NCBI GenBank assembly: GCA_000231825.2
Contig: JH720304.1
Span: 348,724 to 412,723 of the forward strand
Direction: 5' to 3'
DNA from: Tetrahymena elliotti 4EA
Taxonomy: Eukaryota > Ciliophora > Oligohymenophorea > Hymenostomatida > Tetrahymenidae
Length of the DNA: 64,000 bases
The notes beneath the pieces were generated by a model. The model made no database searches, had not been told where the DNA came from, and saw nothing but the letters and a program-made list of their open reading frames with translations. A program made the translations under genes and the position numbers. The first letter of the stretch is position 1. The number at the start of each line of letters is the position of its first letter. Shown in pieces: positions 25,745-37,554 of the stretch.

Positions 25745-26734
25745 ATGAAGACATTAAGTATCTTAGCTGTCTTATTGATAGCTTCATCTGTATTTGGATG
25801 GTGGGATGGAGGTCACATGATCACTGTTGAAGTTGCTAAGCAAGAATTATTAGCTAGAGATCCCTCTCTTTTCTTAAAAATAGAAAAATATGTTACTATT
25901 TTAAATCCCCTCTGTGATGCTAGAAGTTAAACTTTTGTTTAAGCTGCAAGTTGGCCTGATGATATCAAAGACCCTGCCATGAACTTCTGGGATAAGTGGC
26001 ACTTCTTCAATAAACCTATTAATGAGGATGGTATTTACGTTGTTTTAGACTAAGACAGCTAAACCAACAATAGTATTACTGCTTTAAAGAGATGCATTCA
26101 AGAACTTTAAAAGAATAATACTACTCCTGTTAACAATCCTGATAATATTTCAGTTTAACAAGCTATTATGATGCGTTATTTGATCCATATCGTTGGTGAT
26201 ATGCATTAACCACTCCATAACACTAATCTTTTCAACTACACTTTTTCAACTAATCAAGGAGATCTTGGTGGTAATAAATTGAATGTTCGTTTATTAAACT
26301 CCTCTTCTATGATTTTACACTCTTACTTTGATAGTGGTGCTCTTCGTCTTGCTAATTTCAGTCGTCCTTTGAGCCCTGAACAAGTTCAATAAGTAACTGA
26401 TTTTGCTGCCTCATTTAGATCTCAATTCCCTAGATCCTTTTTCTAAAACAGAATTAATGTTACTTTACCTGAAGTTTGGGCTTAAGAAAGTTACGAAATC
26501 GCAGTCAATGATATTTATCCTTTCTTAAAATTAACTAACCAAATAACTCCTGAATGGGATGATTTGCAATATGAAATGATCAAGTAACAAATAGCTCTTG
26601 GTGGTTACAGATTAGCTGATTTACTTATTTATATATTCAGCCCTCCAGTTCCCCCTACTCCTGCTCCTGCTAAAAACTAAACTTCTTCCAATTCTACCTC
26701 TTTTACCAAAATGTTTAGAAAATCAACTGAATGA
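25745..26734 (+). CDS. Secreted S1/P1-type zinc nuclease, copy 2
   Basis: Intronless paralogue of the gene at 23450, 329 residues. The 18-residue signal peptide ends SSVFG, again exposing WWDGGH. The ligand set is complete: Trp19, His24, Asp in AASWPDDIKD, His in KWHFFNKP, HIVGDMHQPLH and HSYFDSG. It shares long identical runs with copy 1 (EKYVTILNPLCDARSQ, MILHSYFDSGA, NQITPEWD, ALGGYRLAD) but differs in loops. It has a QGDLGGNKL insertion and a Pro-rich tail (PPVPPTPAPA) where copy 1 has Asn/Thr. Sequence divergence implies an old duplication with both copies kept under constraint. Role as for copy 1: extracellular or phagosomal nucleic-acid digestion, by family inference. Confidence 0.93.
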
Positions 26735-28642
26735 AGTTATTCATGAGAAAATAATTAGTTTGTAGGCTGGTTATTCCAAATTAATTAATTGAGTAAGGGC
26801 TTAACTTTTTTTATTGGTTAAAAAAGACTATATATATTTACCAAATGTATTTGAAATGTAATTTGTATAATCTACGTCAAAGCTAAATTAAATTTCTTTA
26901 AACAATCTCTTCAAAACATTCTCAAAATTAATTTTACAATTTCAATTTATTTTGTGATTAATGATAACCCAAAAACCTTTCAAAAATTGAAATCATAATT
27001 TATCACTATTGATTGAATTAACTAACTAAATACTTTTTCAAAAAATTTTCTTCTTCATAAATTAGATAAATTAGATTTTAAAGACACAATACAATTTACT
27101 GTAAGCAATTATAAATCGATTTAAAACAAATATTTTCAGTTTTTATGATCCAAAATGATTTTAATAGAATTTTAAAATAAATTATTTTGAATCTGATTGA
27201 TGAAATTAAAATTTTAAATTAAAATGGATGATAATTATATATATTTTTTTAATAAAAATAAAGTAAAAGTCTTCCCTCACACTTCTCAACTTTCATCAAT
27301 GAAATCCTTTTCTAAACCTCCAAGCCAGTGTGTTTTATTAAAAATGTTATACCTCTGAATAAGGTTTTGTATCATCAATTTACTGCTATAAAATGCCAGC
27401 AAAATTATCTTGGAATTTTAGCTTTAAGTCTCAAAAATAGCAAATTCTCTCTTTAGTAATTTTAGTGATTTCAAAAAATAAATCAAAAATTTAAAAAGAA
27501 ATGGCTAATAATTTTTTTAAATCTGTTAAATAGACTTATTTTTTATTGTAATAAAATAAATATTTAAAGCCTAATTTCATCAAAATTCTATTTTGAAGAG
27601 AGTCAATAATAAAATAAGTAAATTCCTTGGGGTTTGATAATGTTATTCTTTAACAAATGAATAAATTTCCAAAATAAACTTATTTTTAGATTTTTTTAAA
27701 AAATTCAAAAACTCTTCCATAATTTCAATAAATTATCTTAAATTTTAAATGCTATTTTTAAAAAAAAAGCAATTCTATTTGGAGTAATTTTTATCTGATT
27801 GAAAAAAATTAGTAAATTCTTTAAAAACAAATTTTGAGAAATAAACAATATCATATTATTTTTTCTTTAAATTGAAAGCTTTATAAAATTAAATTATTTA
27901 ATTAATTCTTTATTGATTAAAGTAACACCTTTTTTTATAAATTGACAATTTTCCAAATGTTTAATGTGTTTAAATATTGAAAAAATTGTGTTTAAAGTTT
28001 AATATAATTTTTTTTACATTAAATCTAAATTTAGGACTTGATTTACCGATAAACAAATAATACTTCATATAATTAAATAGGACGTATGAAATATTGAAGA
28101 GAAAGTTAAAAAATACACACTTTTAATCTCGACGAAAAAAATTGAATAATTATTTTTTAACACTTTAAAAATAAGCTAACAAAATAATTAAGATTAAGAA
28201 AAGATATTAAGCTCAAAAAATATAAGCTAGCTATAGATGATAAAAATATACTATGTAATCTTAGATATTTCTATAGGGATCTCTTTTTTATTTCTCCCAA
28301 ATATATTTTTTATGATAAAAAAGCACAATTTAAAGTAGTTTATTGTTAATCTAGTTATTTTAGTTATTCATCTGATAAGCTTTTATAATTTCTTATAAAA
28401 TATAAGTTAAAACTACAATCTAAATACAATCACTTTGTTAATAGTTTATCCTGGAATTTAAATATGGGTTTTTCTATTTCAATTAATTTTAACTCATGAA
28501 TATAAAGATAATATATATATTAGTCTAATACTTTTATGCTTTACTTTCTCCCATATAGATACATATATGATTGTTGAGATTTTTTATGATTTAGCTCATT
28601 AAATAGGTATAAAGCACTTTTACATCTAAAATTTAGTTTTAT
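26735..28642. other. Long AT-rich intergenic region with one more complex island
   Basis: About 1.9 kb. Most is A/T homopolymer-rich DNA without a gene. The stretch 27275-27480 is clearly more complex. On the minus strand it reads as a short open frame ending in an HWLGGLEKDFIDES-like segment before TGA at about 27287, but I found no start or partner exon. It could be a terminal exon, a remnant or a non-coding RNA. Confidence 0.45.
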
Positions 28643-29155
28643 TCATAATGAAGGTTTATACTTTATGTATTTACATTGGATTATCATTAAGTAATAACTC
28701 AAATGCCTTGAATATTTATGATTTGCTGCTAGGAATTTTGAGTTGTGCTCTGTTTTTAATTTAGCAAAAGAAAGCCTTTAAAAAACCAATAAACATAGAA
28801 ATAATATCAATATAATAGCTTCAAAGTTTAGTAAATTAAGATATTTCATAAAAATTCCAAAAAAAATATCATCACATAAAGAAAATATCAATTTTCTGTG
28901 ATTTAAAAACTGAAGATGATGAAATCCTTTTTACTTAATGTTTGCTTTATCACTTCGAAAATTAAGAAATATATTCAATTTATGCTTAAAGAACATATAT
29001 TTAGTATTTAAAATAGCAAAACTTTCTAATATAATATAGCGAAAAATCCTAAACACCAGACATCTTTGTATAATCTCTAAAAAAATAGCAATTTTTAAAA
29101 AATATTTCTTAAATTGATTTTGTTTGCAATCCAAATTTATATGAGGAGATAACAT
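28643..29155 (-). CDS. Possible membrane protein ORF, unrecognised
   Basis: 170-residue frame from an ATG (MLSPHINLDCKQNQF) to TGA, open only with reassigned TAA/TAG. It has hydrophobic stretches near FLKIAIFLEII and FEAIILILFLCLLVF and a basic C-terminus. The same frame stays open upstream to about 29545 without another ATG, and that part also looks protein-like (RTVSQYNQLFHQNY, FWIVL). More 5' exons are thus possible. With 80% A+T and one stop codon, frames of this length arise by chance, so it remains uncertain. No family is recognised. Confidence 0.35.
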
Positions 29156-29876
29156 TAGAACTATCCAAAAGATAAATATTTATAGGTAGAAGTGAATATT
29201 ACTATAATTTTAATGAAATAGTTGATTTGTACTATGAAACAGTCCTCGAAATTTAATCAATTTCCTCTTCTATTACGATATTTAATATTAATATTAAAAA
29301 TCTATTATTCTAAAACCCTAATTTAATTTTATATGATTTGTATGAAACTTTTTGAGCATATTTTTCAACATTTATATCAAAATTTTTAGTTCTTTTAGTT
29401 TTACATAAATATTTAATAAAAAGTTTAAGATTATTAACATAAGATCTTAGCAACTACTAAAGTTAAGCTTTAAATTTATTTTGAGTACAAAAAAATGCAA
29501 AAATTCCTAAATAATTGTTAAAAATTATTTAAAATAAAAATCAAATTTGATGGATATCATGATATATTTTAAAATTTTAATTACGAATCTAATAATTAAT
29601 TAGAAGATCATATTTTTATGTTTTTTTAAAGTGTTACTGATATTTAACATTGTTTAGATTTTCAATTTAATTTTCAAAAATAATTGATTAATTTATTGTA
29701 GTATTTGAGGATCAAGAATTTATACTAAAATAATAATTTTTAAATGTGATTTTAATCATTCATTTGTATTTCAAAATTATTTAATTTATTTGCAACTAAA
29801 AAAGATACAAAAAATTTAAAAAATACTTATAGATACATTATTTTTTAATAGCTGGCCTTGGTGAATAAATAGATAA
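29156..29876. other. Upstream region of the OFD1-like gene
   Basis: AT-rich DNA. It overlaps the upstream open extension of the doubtful ORF on the minus strand (to about 29545). No other feature is visible. Confidence 0.4.
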
Positions 29877-32072
29877 ATGAATAGTAATATGTTCACTGAA
29901 GCCGATATGGCTAAGTAGAACGAAGATTTAGATTTCAAGAAATAGTTGTTTGAGAATTTCAAATAAACAGGTATTATGGATGATATGAAAGCTAATCTTC
30001 GTAAATAAATTGTGGGTAAATTATAATAATAGACATAAACAGAGAATGAACTTAAAGCAGCTTAAAGAGCAATGAACTAATAAAAATAAGAAGAGGTCGA
30101 AAGTCTTCGTCAGAAAGAGTTTTACAGAAATTAAAGAATATATGCTCATTTAATAGCTGATTACATGAGAACATATGATATAAATTATGCATATTCCATA
30201 TTTCTTCCTGAAATGAGGGTGAACAGCAATTAAATATTAATGAGAGATGAAATTTGTGAAGCATTTTTAATAGATAAAGGAGAATATAAATAATTAGATG
30301 ACTCTAGATAGAAGTTGTCTGCTATAGAGATTATAGTTGAAATGATAAAGAGATTTAAGACTGCTAAAAAAGTAAACAGAGAAGTGTAAACAGAATCCTA
30401 TGAAAAGTCAGCAACAATGGGTATGAGAATGGATGATATTAATCATGAGTATGGATAGAAATTAGATTATCTTAAATTAGTTAGCAATAAAAATGTAGAA
30501 GAATCCTTAGCAAAATATCGTAAGGAGTGTGAAGCTAGATTTAAAGCTGATATGGAATAAGAATTATAAAGATTTAGAGATTATGAGCTCATTGAAATGC
30601 GTGCCTTGGAAGCAGAAAGGTATTAAGAAAAGCTAAATTAACACAGAAAAGAATTAGACAGAGCTTACAACGAGAAATTGTAAAGAGTTTCTGAAAGAGA
30701 AAAAAATGCAATTGAACTTTGTAAATTTTTATTGAAAATATTTAATTTTTAAATTCAAAATAAATTGATTGAATGTTTAAAGCAAATATGTCAAAATAAA
30801 AAAATATTTATTCAAAAAGGTAAGAGAAGACTAGAAGATTTGGAGAAAATTTAGTAAGAAAATAGATAAAAGCATTTGCTAGATATAGAAGCAATCAATA
30901 AAAAAGAATTAGAGTTCAGAAGACATAGTTGCTTAGATCATATAGAAGTTAAGGAATAACGTGAAAAGTTAAATAAACTTGAGTAAGAATTAAAGGTTAA
31001 AATGAGAGAATATGAATCAGCTAAGCAAATTATCAACACAAGGTATTTTATTTATTTCAGTTTCTTAGTTGGACAATTGTTTAATTGATTGATTTAATAT
31101 TTATCAAATCAAAAGAGTTGAAGAAGATATAAGCTACAGAAGAAAGGTTTTAAGATAAGAACAAAAATACTAAGAACTTTAGCAAAGAGATATTGAGAAC
31201 TAAATAAAAGAAGAACAAGCTTATATAAATCAATAAAAGTAGAATCTTAGAAATCTTGAAATGTAGCTTTAATATTTAAGAGATGACAACGATAACTTAA
31301 AAAAAGATATCAAAGTAAATTCAAATAATTCTTGTTTCATGAAAATATTGATTTATTTACATCATAATATAAAGGAATTAGAATTCATAAAGTCTGAACA
31401 ACATAAAGAAATATAAGCTTTAAGAGATTAAGTTAGAAAGCAAAAAGAGAATATTGAAGCTAATGAAGAAAGAATATGTAATACATTTTGTTTAGTTTTA
31501 TATTTTTAAAAGTGATTATTTTAAAAAAAGAACATTTTAACAAATAAATGGAGTTGCTCAAAGAATAGATTAAGATATTAAAAACAGAAGTTGATTAAAA
31601 GACTCATTCTCTTGAATAGAGATAAAGTGATTAACTTAATTTACATTCTGTTTATACAATGGATATGGAGAGAAATTATAATAAATTGGTAGAAACAGAG
31701 AAAGCTTATTCATTAAAACTTGAAACACTTAGATAACAATCATTAAATGATAATCTTTTCTTAAAGAATGAAAATAAAGAATTATCAGATATTAACTTAA
31801 GATTAGAAGATGAAGTATCTAATTTAAGGAGAGAACTCAGATTTATTCGTAAAAAATTATAAGAAAAAGAAGGAGAAAATATTGATCCTAATACACTTAA
31901 CTATTCCAACACCTTAAAATTATCTCCCACACAACCATTAAAATAAACTAGAGGAGAAAAATTAGTTGAAGAAGATGTGTAAAACATAGATTATAGAAAA
32001 AACTTAGATGATATATTTTAAGAAATGAAATCAATTAAAGAAAAGGCCCTCTTAGAATTTAATAATAGTTGA
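29877..32072 (+). CDS. OFD1: OFD1-like LisH/coiled-coil basal body protein
   Basis: 636 residues once four introns are removed (30721-30819, 31043-31115, 31315-31374, 31478-31530); the exon sum is a multiple of three. The N-terminus follows OFD1: a KQTGIMDDMKANLRKQIV helix (residues about 29-46), then a LisH motif region AHLIADYMRTYDINYAYSIF with LPEM, then a NREVQTES segment matching the METQTS-type site after the LisH block. The remainder is long coiled coil rich in Lys, Glu and Gln, ending LLEFNNS. OFD1 sits at the distal end of centrioles and basal bodies, where it sets centriole length and supports docking. In ciliates the cortex carries hundreds of basal bodies. A different LisH coiled-coil protein is possible, but the shared order of elements favours OFD1. 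Confidence 0.82.
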
Positions 32073-32199
32073 AGTCTTTTTTATTTATTTTGTATCAAGA
32101 TACAACAACATCCAAAGAGTTTTATTACTTTCTCTCTCTCAATTTTTTATGAAAAAAAATCTTTATTGCTATTTTTGGATTAATTATATATATATATAT

Positions 32200-32237
32200 G
32201 TATAGTAGCCTAAGGTACTGCCTTTTCAGGGCTATAC
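32200..32237. other. Two-part hairpin 3' of the OFD1-like gene
   Basis: GTATA and GCC (5' side, separated by a GTA bulge) pair with GGCTATAC on the 3' side. An inner hairpin AAGG-TACTG-CCTT lies within. It directly follows a TATATATATATATATG tract, 128 bp after the stop codon. The unusual GC content suggests a 3' UTR structure or small RNA. The function is unknown. Confidence 0.5.
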
Positions 32238-32420
32238 ACTGAAATTTTGGATATTAATTGATAATTATTTTCCAAAAAATTTTATTTTTATATGACTTGA
32301 TTTGTATTTTTTTTTAGAGTAAGTTATTTAACAATTCAAGTTTCATTTAATAATATTTCATTTTATTTTTTCATTTTTTTGTTATTTGAAAAAAACAGTA
32401 GAAATATCATAATAATATTA

Positions 32421-32984
32421 ATGGAAGATTATTCCCATCTTCACCAAATCATTAATTATTTTTTAAGTAAAAGCTATTAGAGAGTTTTTAATATTGTTTA
32501 GCTAAGTAATTTATAGAGAGTAAACAATAATATTGAAAATTATAAATTTATTTGATAAGAGATAAATTCATTGGTTCTTTGTCTTTGCAAAAGAATTTAA
32601 TAACTTTGAAATTTTTATTGATTAGTTTTTTTAATGGCTTGATTATCATGTTAGCTTAGCTTGGTATTTTATTCCATACATTTTATTATTACCTTTCTTT
32701 AAATTAAAATGCTATTTATTGGATAAATCTATAAGATAAGTAAAGCAGAGAATAACATACGATCAATGAAATTCTGAATTAACAAATCATTAGATGAAAT
32801 TGTAAATTAAGTGAATTAAATAAAAAGTATGTTGCTTGTTATCTACTTATTATTCTGTCTACTTTTGCTTACCAAATACTTTTTTGAATAAATGAGGGTG
32901 CTTTTCTTATTTATTTCTTGGATTATTTTAGATTCAATACCTATCAATTATGAGAATAATAGAAAGGAAATAAAAGAATAATGA
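32421..32984 (+). CDS. Small multi-pass membrane protein, unrecognised
   Basis: Model with three exons and two introns (32506-32561, 32740-32827) giving 139 residues from MEDYSHLHQIINYF to NRKEIKEQ then TGA. The exon sum is a multiple of three and both junction phases agree. It predicts three or four hydrophobic segments: about LKFLLISFFNGLIIMLAQLG, LGILFHTFYYYL, MLLVIYLLFCLLLL and VLFLFISWIIL, with a polar C-terminus. No family is recognised. The open frames alone are short, so the evidence is the coherent splice model and the membrane-protein composition. Alternative splice choices exist in exon 2. Confidence 0.45.
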
Positions 32985-33225
32985 AAATAAGATGAATGAC
33001 TTAAAGTAGGTATTAGTTAATAGAATGAATGACTTAATATCTTTAAAAGCAATTAATATTTGAAAATAAAAATAACTTTATTAAATAAGATAATTAATTT
33101 CTTAGCTCCTACTCATTCAGATAAATATATTTGAATTCGTAAATTGTTTTAAAGAACAGAAATTTCATCAATCAAAATCACATTTTTAACAAAGCAAAAA
33201 TTCAAAGAACGAATCCAAATATTTA

Positions 33226-34494
33226 ATGAGTGCAAAAGGTGGTTAATAGTTGCATAATAGAAATCTAGAGGATAGCTCAAGTAGTGGAGCAAGTAAAAAT
33301 AACGCAAAAAAAGACATTAAAAATGCACATTTAGATGATGAACAAACAGATGAAATAAAAATATTGACTTACAATGTCTTCATGAGACCTCCTTTGATTA
33401 AGAATAATGAGGATGATTATAAAAATGAGAGATGCGATTTAATTATCAAAAATGAAATAGAGAAATTTGACATCTTATGCTTCTAGGAGCTTTTCAGATT
33501 ATTTAGTAATCGTAGATATAAAATGGCTTATTCAACTGTAAAGTAAGGTTTTCTTCACCATGTAAGCTCTCCTTAGCCTAAATTGTTTGGAGACTATTTA
33601 GTTGATGCTGGTTTGACTATTCTGAGTAGATACCCTATAGTAGAATCATGTTTTAAGCCATTTGTTTACAGCATTTTGGCAGATAGTTTTTAGGAGAAGG
33701 GAGTTTTATACGCTAAAATAAAAGTTAATGATAAACATATTCACGTCTTAAACACTCACACATAAGCTACTTACAACACTAATGAAAAGGAAATTAAATG
33801 GACTGTTGTTGTTAGATTAGAATAAATAGTAGAATCGAGAAGAATTTTAGAAGAATGTCTCAAGTAATATGGATTTGAAAGGGGTGATATGTGTATATTT
33901 GCTGGAGATTTTAATGTAGATTCAAATCACCCAGTTCATAATATAGACTTTTTAGATAAAGAAGATAAACTAAAAAGCATTCTTGGTATTGATGATTAAT
34001 AAGAAACATTTGATGAATACAAATTATTAGTTGATACTTTATCTGGTAAAGGTAAAGATGTAGTCATAGATATAGGAAGAAAAGCAAACGGTGATAAACC
34101 TCCTATAACTTTTGCTGATATCTATAAAGACTCTAATGGTTAAATTCAGCCATTAGAAACAGCTTTGACTCATAAATCTGATTTAAAAAGCCAGTAGTCT
34201 TTAGATTATATCTTTTAAATCATTCCTAATGGGTTATTAGTTGACATTTAAAATGATAATTTAAATAATAAAAGCAATAAAAACAATAATTAAGCTAATC
34301 AGTCAACAAAAGGAGGTTATACATCTTAATCAAGTTCAAACAATTTAGTCAAAAATACTTCAAAAAATCTTAATGAAAAGAACTTTGCTGTTGATTTCTC
34401 TAAATCTAAGGTGGAAAAATTCTTTGTTAAAGGCTAGAAATTCACTTAGCTATCTGATCATTATGCAGTGTCTGCCACTATTACTTATAAATGA
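33226..34494 (+). CDS. Neutral sphingomyelinase-like phosphodiesterase (EEP superfamily)
   Basis: Intronless gene, 422 residues, with the endonuclease/exonuclease/phosphatase fold. Motifs in order: ILTYNVFMRPP (metal-binding Asn, residue about 49), DILCFQELF (catalytic Glu), DKGVLYA-like QEKGVLYAKIK, VLNTHTQA (His), FAGDFNVDS (Asp and Asn), SLDYIFQI, and LSDHYAVSATI (Asp-His pair) at the C-terminus. The GVLYA and NTHTQ stretches fit sphingomyelin phosphodiesterases better than DNase I or inositol phosphatases. It should hydrolyse sphingomyelin or a ciliate phosphosphingolipid to ceramide with Mg2+. There is no signal peptide or membrane span, so it is probably cytosolic and membrane-associated. 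An Asn/Lys-rich insert lies before the last motif. Substrate is inferred from family only. Confidence 0.85.
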
Positions 34495-35267
34495 TATTTA
34501 TTATCAATAAATTCTAATTAATAATGCTAATACTTTTGTTTTAAAAACGAAGATGACAAAATTAGCAAAAATTTAAATAAATTGTCTTAATCAAATAAAA
34601 AATAAAGTTAAAATATCACCCATCAAAAGAAAATTTTTTTCCAGAATATTTTTTATGTTTATTTCTTGATTGTATTCTGTAAAAAAAAATAGATTTATTC
34701 AGTTTTAAATTATATATTTATTTAACTTTCATTAATTTATTATTATCTTCTATCTAATACATAACAAATTTAAATATTGTAAATTCAGAAATTAAATTTT
34801 TATTGATGTTTTAATACAATAATTTAATAACTCGATTTACTTAAAATTAAATTAATTAAAAGGTGGAGGGTTTTTAAAAAAGTTACCAACCAGAATCATA
34901 ACATAGTGGTCAATTTTCTGAATGACTATTTGAAAGCTGAACATTAAAAATTTTCCTCACTTTTCACTATTGCTGAAACTTAGTGTTATTATTTTTAAAA
35001 AAATCAAAGATTAAATTCACAAAACTTATTAATCAGTACTAAAATGAATCTTAAATTTAATTTAAAAACAAGTGTTTTTTTTAAAGACCATTAAAAACCA
35101 ATTAATTACATATTTCGAGAAGATCTTTTCATCTATTAGGTTCTATTTTACTAAACTACAGTATTATCTTTATATTGATGCAAAAGAGGTTCTATTTTAG
35201 AACTATTCTGAATTTTGCTAAACTTTAAGTACTTAAAAATAAAAAAAATAAAAGAAAATTAGTTTGA
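34495..35267. other. Intergenic, contains a 15 bp palindrome
   Basis: AT-rich spacer. Near 35185-35210 a GTTCTA-TTT-TAGAAC inverted repeat occurs, and the related GGTTCTATTTTA is also present about 50 bp upstream (near 35141). A first exon of the next gene may be hidden here. Confidence 0.45.
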
Positions 35268-37202
35268 AGATAATTAAAATTAAATTAATTTGAATAAATA
35301 AATGATAAAGATAATGAAGAGATTATCAGTGACTGGAGTGAAGATGATAACAATTCTACATCTAATCTTTTTTGTTGTACTTAATGCTTCAATGAAGATT
35401 TAAGTTTTAAGGATTTTAATTATGTTCTAATTGAACAAATTGTTGAAAAAGCAGAAAATTAAATAATCTAAAAATGGCCTCCTGTTAATTATTACTCAAT
35501 TATTGAAAAATTGATTTAGGAAACATCTAAATTCGATCAATCTTAGCATATTACCAAGAGAATTAATAATTACTTTACTGAATTAAAGGATAAAGTAATC
35601 AAAAGAATAGAATTTATTCAAAAAAAGATGATCAACCATACTCTCGATTTGCCTTTTGGAAAAAATCAAATCCTCAAACAATACTAGAAAATTTCTTAAA
35701 TTGGCTAACTTTAATCCTTGATTACACATAGTAAAAATGATTAATAATTTTTTGAGTAGTACTCTTAAGAAAAATTTAAGAATTTCATTTCAAAAGTAGA
35801 GTTGAAAAAATAATAAAATACTTAAAAATTACAAACATTACTTGAACAAAGCAGAAAATAGTAAGGAATAATTAATTACGAATTACCAAATTTAATCAAA
35901 CAATAAATTTTCTCTTTTGCTGATTAAATTAATTTTTTCAATAGTGAACTCATAAGTAATAGAAGCAATAATTTAAATGAAACTGAGAATAATTTTTCAA
36001 AAACTTTGATGGGTCTTATTTCAAATAAGTCAAACTTTTGCTTAAAAGATTTCTTATATAAAGTAGAGAAATAGCTAAAAAGGCTGAATTCACTTTTTGA
36101 AAATATTTAGACTGAGAATACTTTTATTTATGGGAAAAAACCAATAGAATTTGAATTATTATCTGATCAATAAATTGATAATTTAAACAGTCAAGTTTAG
36201 CATTTAATAAGACTTGAAGCAGACAGAAGCTATGAATCATAAATTCTGGAATCTTAATTTTTCAAATAAATTAAAAAAATTTTAGAAAGCAAACTTAATT
36301 TCATAGATTCAAAAATAAAAAGTAGTAATGGATCATTTAATTTAATGTTTTGGATATCTAAAGTAAGATTAGAATATATTCAAATGATTGAGCAATAAGA
36401 AAAGTTTGAGTTATTTTGCTAGCTGGATACCTAAGAGATAGATATTATTTTCTAATTAGTTAAAAAGAAATAATAAATTAGAGATTCAATGGAAAAAAGT
36501 TTAACAAAATAAGTTTTAAATAAATATAAATTTAACAAATTTAAAAAGGGTAATCTTGAAAGAATACTTAACCAATTCCCAATTTTCGATATTATTTCTA
36601 TAAATTAATAAAACATTTTAAATGAATTATAACTTGTAAAAAGTACTTATAATGATGAGCATAAGAGAATCTTTATTACAAAAAATGGTTTAAATTAATT
36701 TGAAATTACTTTAAATGAACAATAATATTAAGGTTAGAAAAGATATACAGAGACAGATTGCATGTCAAACATGATATTAGAAAAAGATAAAAAATATATT
36801 ATTAGAGTTAAATTTAAAACAAAAGATTAATTGGAATATTTTTTAATAGGGTTAATGCAATAAAAAAATTTCAATTTTTAATAAGGTAATAGTCATGGAT
36901 TAACTACTCTATTCAAAATTAAAATTAATAAACTTTAGATTGATAGTAATAATTTTACAAATTATTTAAAAGGAAGCTAAAAAGAATTACCAGTTGAAAG
37001 TATAATTGAATTTAGAGTTTGGCTTAATGGATCAATATTTTAAATAATAAATTACCCATAGAATGATTTTGTTGTATCTCTTCAAAATGAAAAATTAGAA
37101 AATCTTCAAAAATTAGAAAACTTGTCATTTTTTTTGACACTCAAAAATTCATAAATATATGTAATTACTGAAGCTTGTTTGGTTGAAGAATATGATGATT
37201 GA
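35268..37202 (+). CDS. Unrecognised ciliate protein with N-terminal CCxxC and long helical region
   Basis: Open frame of 644 codons to TGA, continuous apart from its uncertain start. The coordinate given is the first codon after an upstream TGA. No in-frame ATG occurs before the conserved-looking part (EEIISDWSEDD, then LFCCTQCFNEDLSF), so a short first exon must lie upstream or the start is non-obvious. The CCTQC..ED cluster may be half of a zinc site. Residues about 60-420 are Gln/Lys-rich helices with little hydrophobicity. The last 200 residues look globular and beta-rich (YIIRVKFKTKDQLEYF, IIEFRVWLNGSIFQI) and may be a carbohydrate- or protein-binding sandwich. It resembles large ciliate-specific families by style, but I cannot name one. 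No signal peptide or membrane span was seen. Confidence 0.7.
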
Positions 37203-37554
37203 ATAAAGTTTACAAAAATATTTAGAATAGTGGTTTAATAAAGCAATTATCAAATATTTTTTTAAAATTACTGAATTTACACATATTTATAAACTGATGC
37301 ATTTAAATCAAAAACTATTTTTGTATAAATTTTTTATTAATTAATTAAAGAATTTCTTTTTTAAAATACCACTCAAACAAAGATTTTAAATATAAAAGAT
37401 TTAATAATTAATTATGGTAAATTATAAATAAAATATATATACATTATGAATAAATGGAGGAATTAAATTTTAAATAAAATATTTATTTAAGTTTGTTTGT
37501 TTGTTTATTGATTTATTTAGGTTTGTTAAATAGTTAAATTAATTAATAATATAA

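Noticed and set aside
32421..32740. Alternative exon 2 frame in the small membrane gene (W/F-rich reading)
   Set aside because: It uses a 46 bp intron in phase but runs into TGA and cannot join the third exon; the other frame joins both sides in phase.
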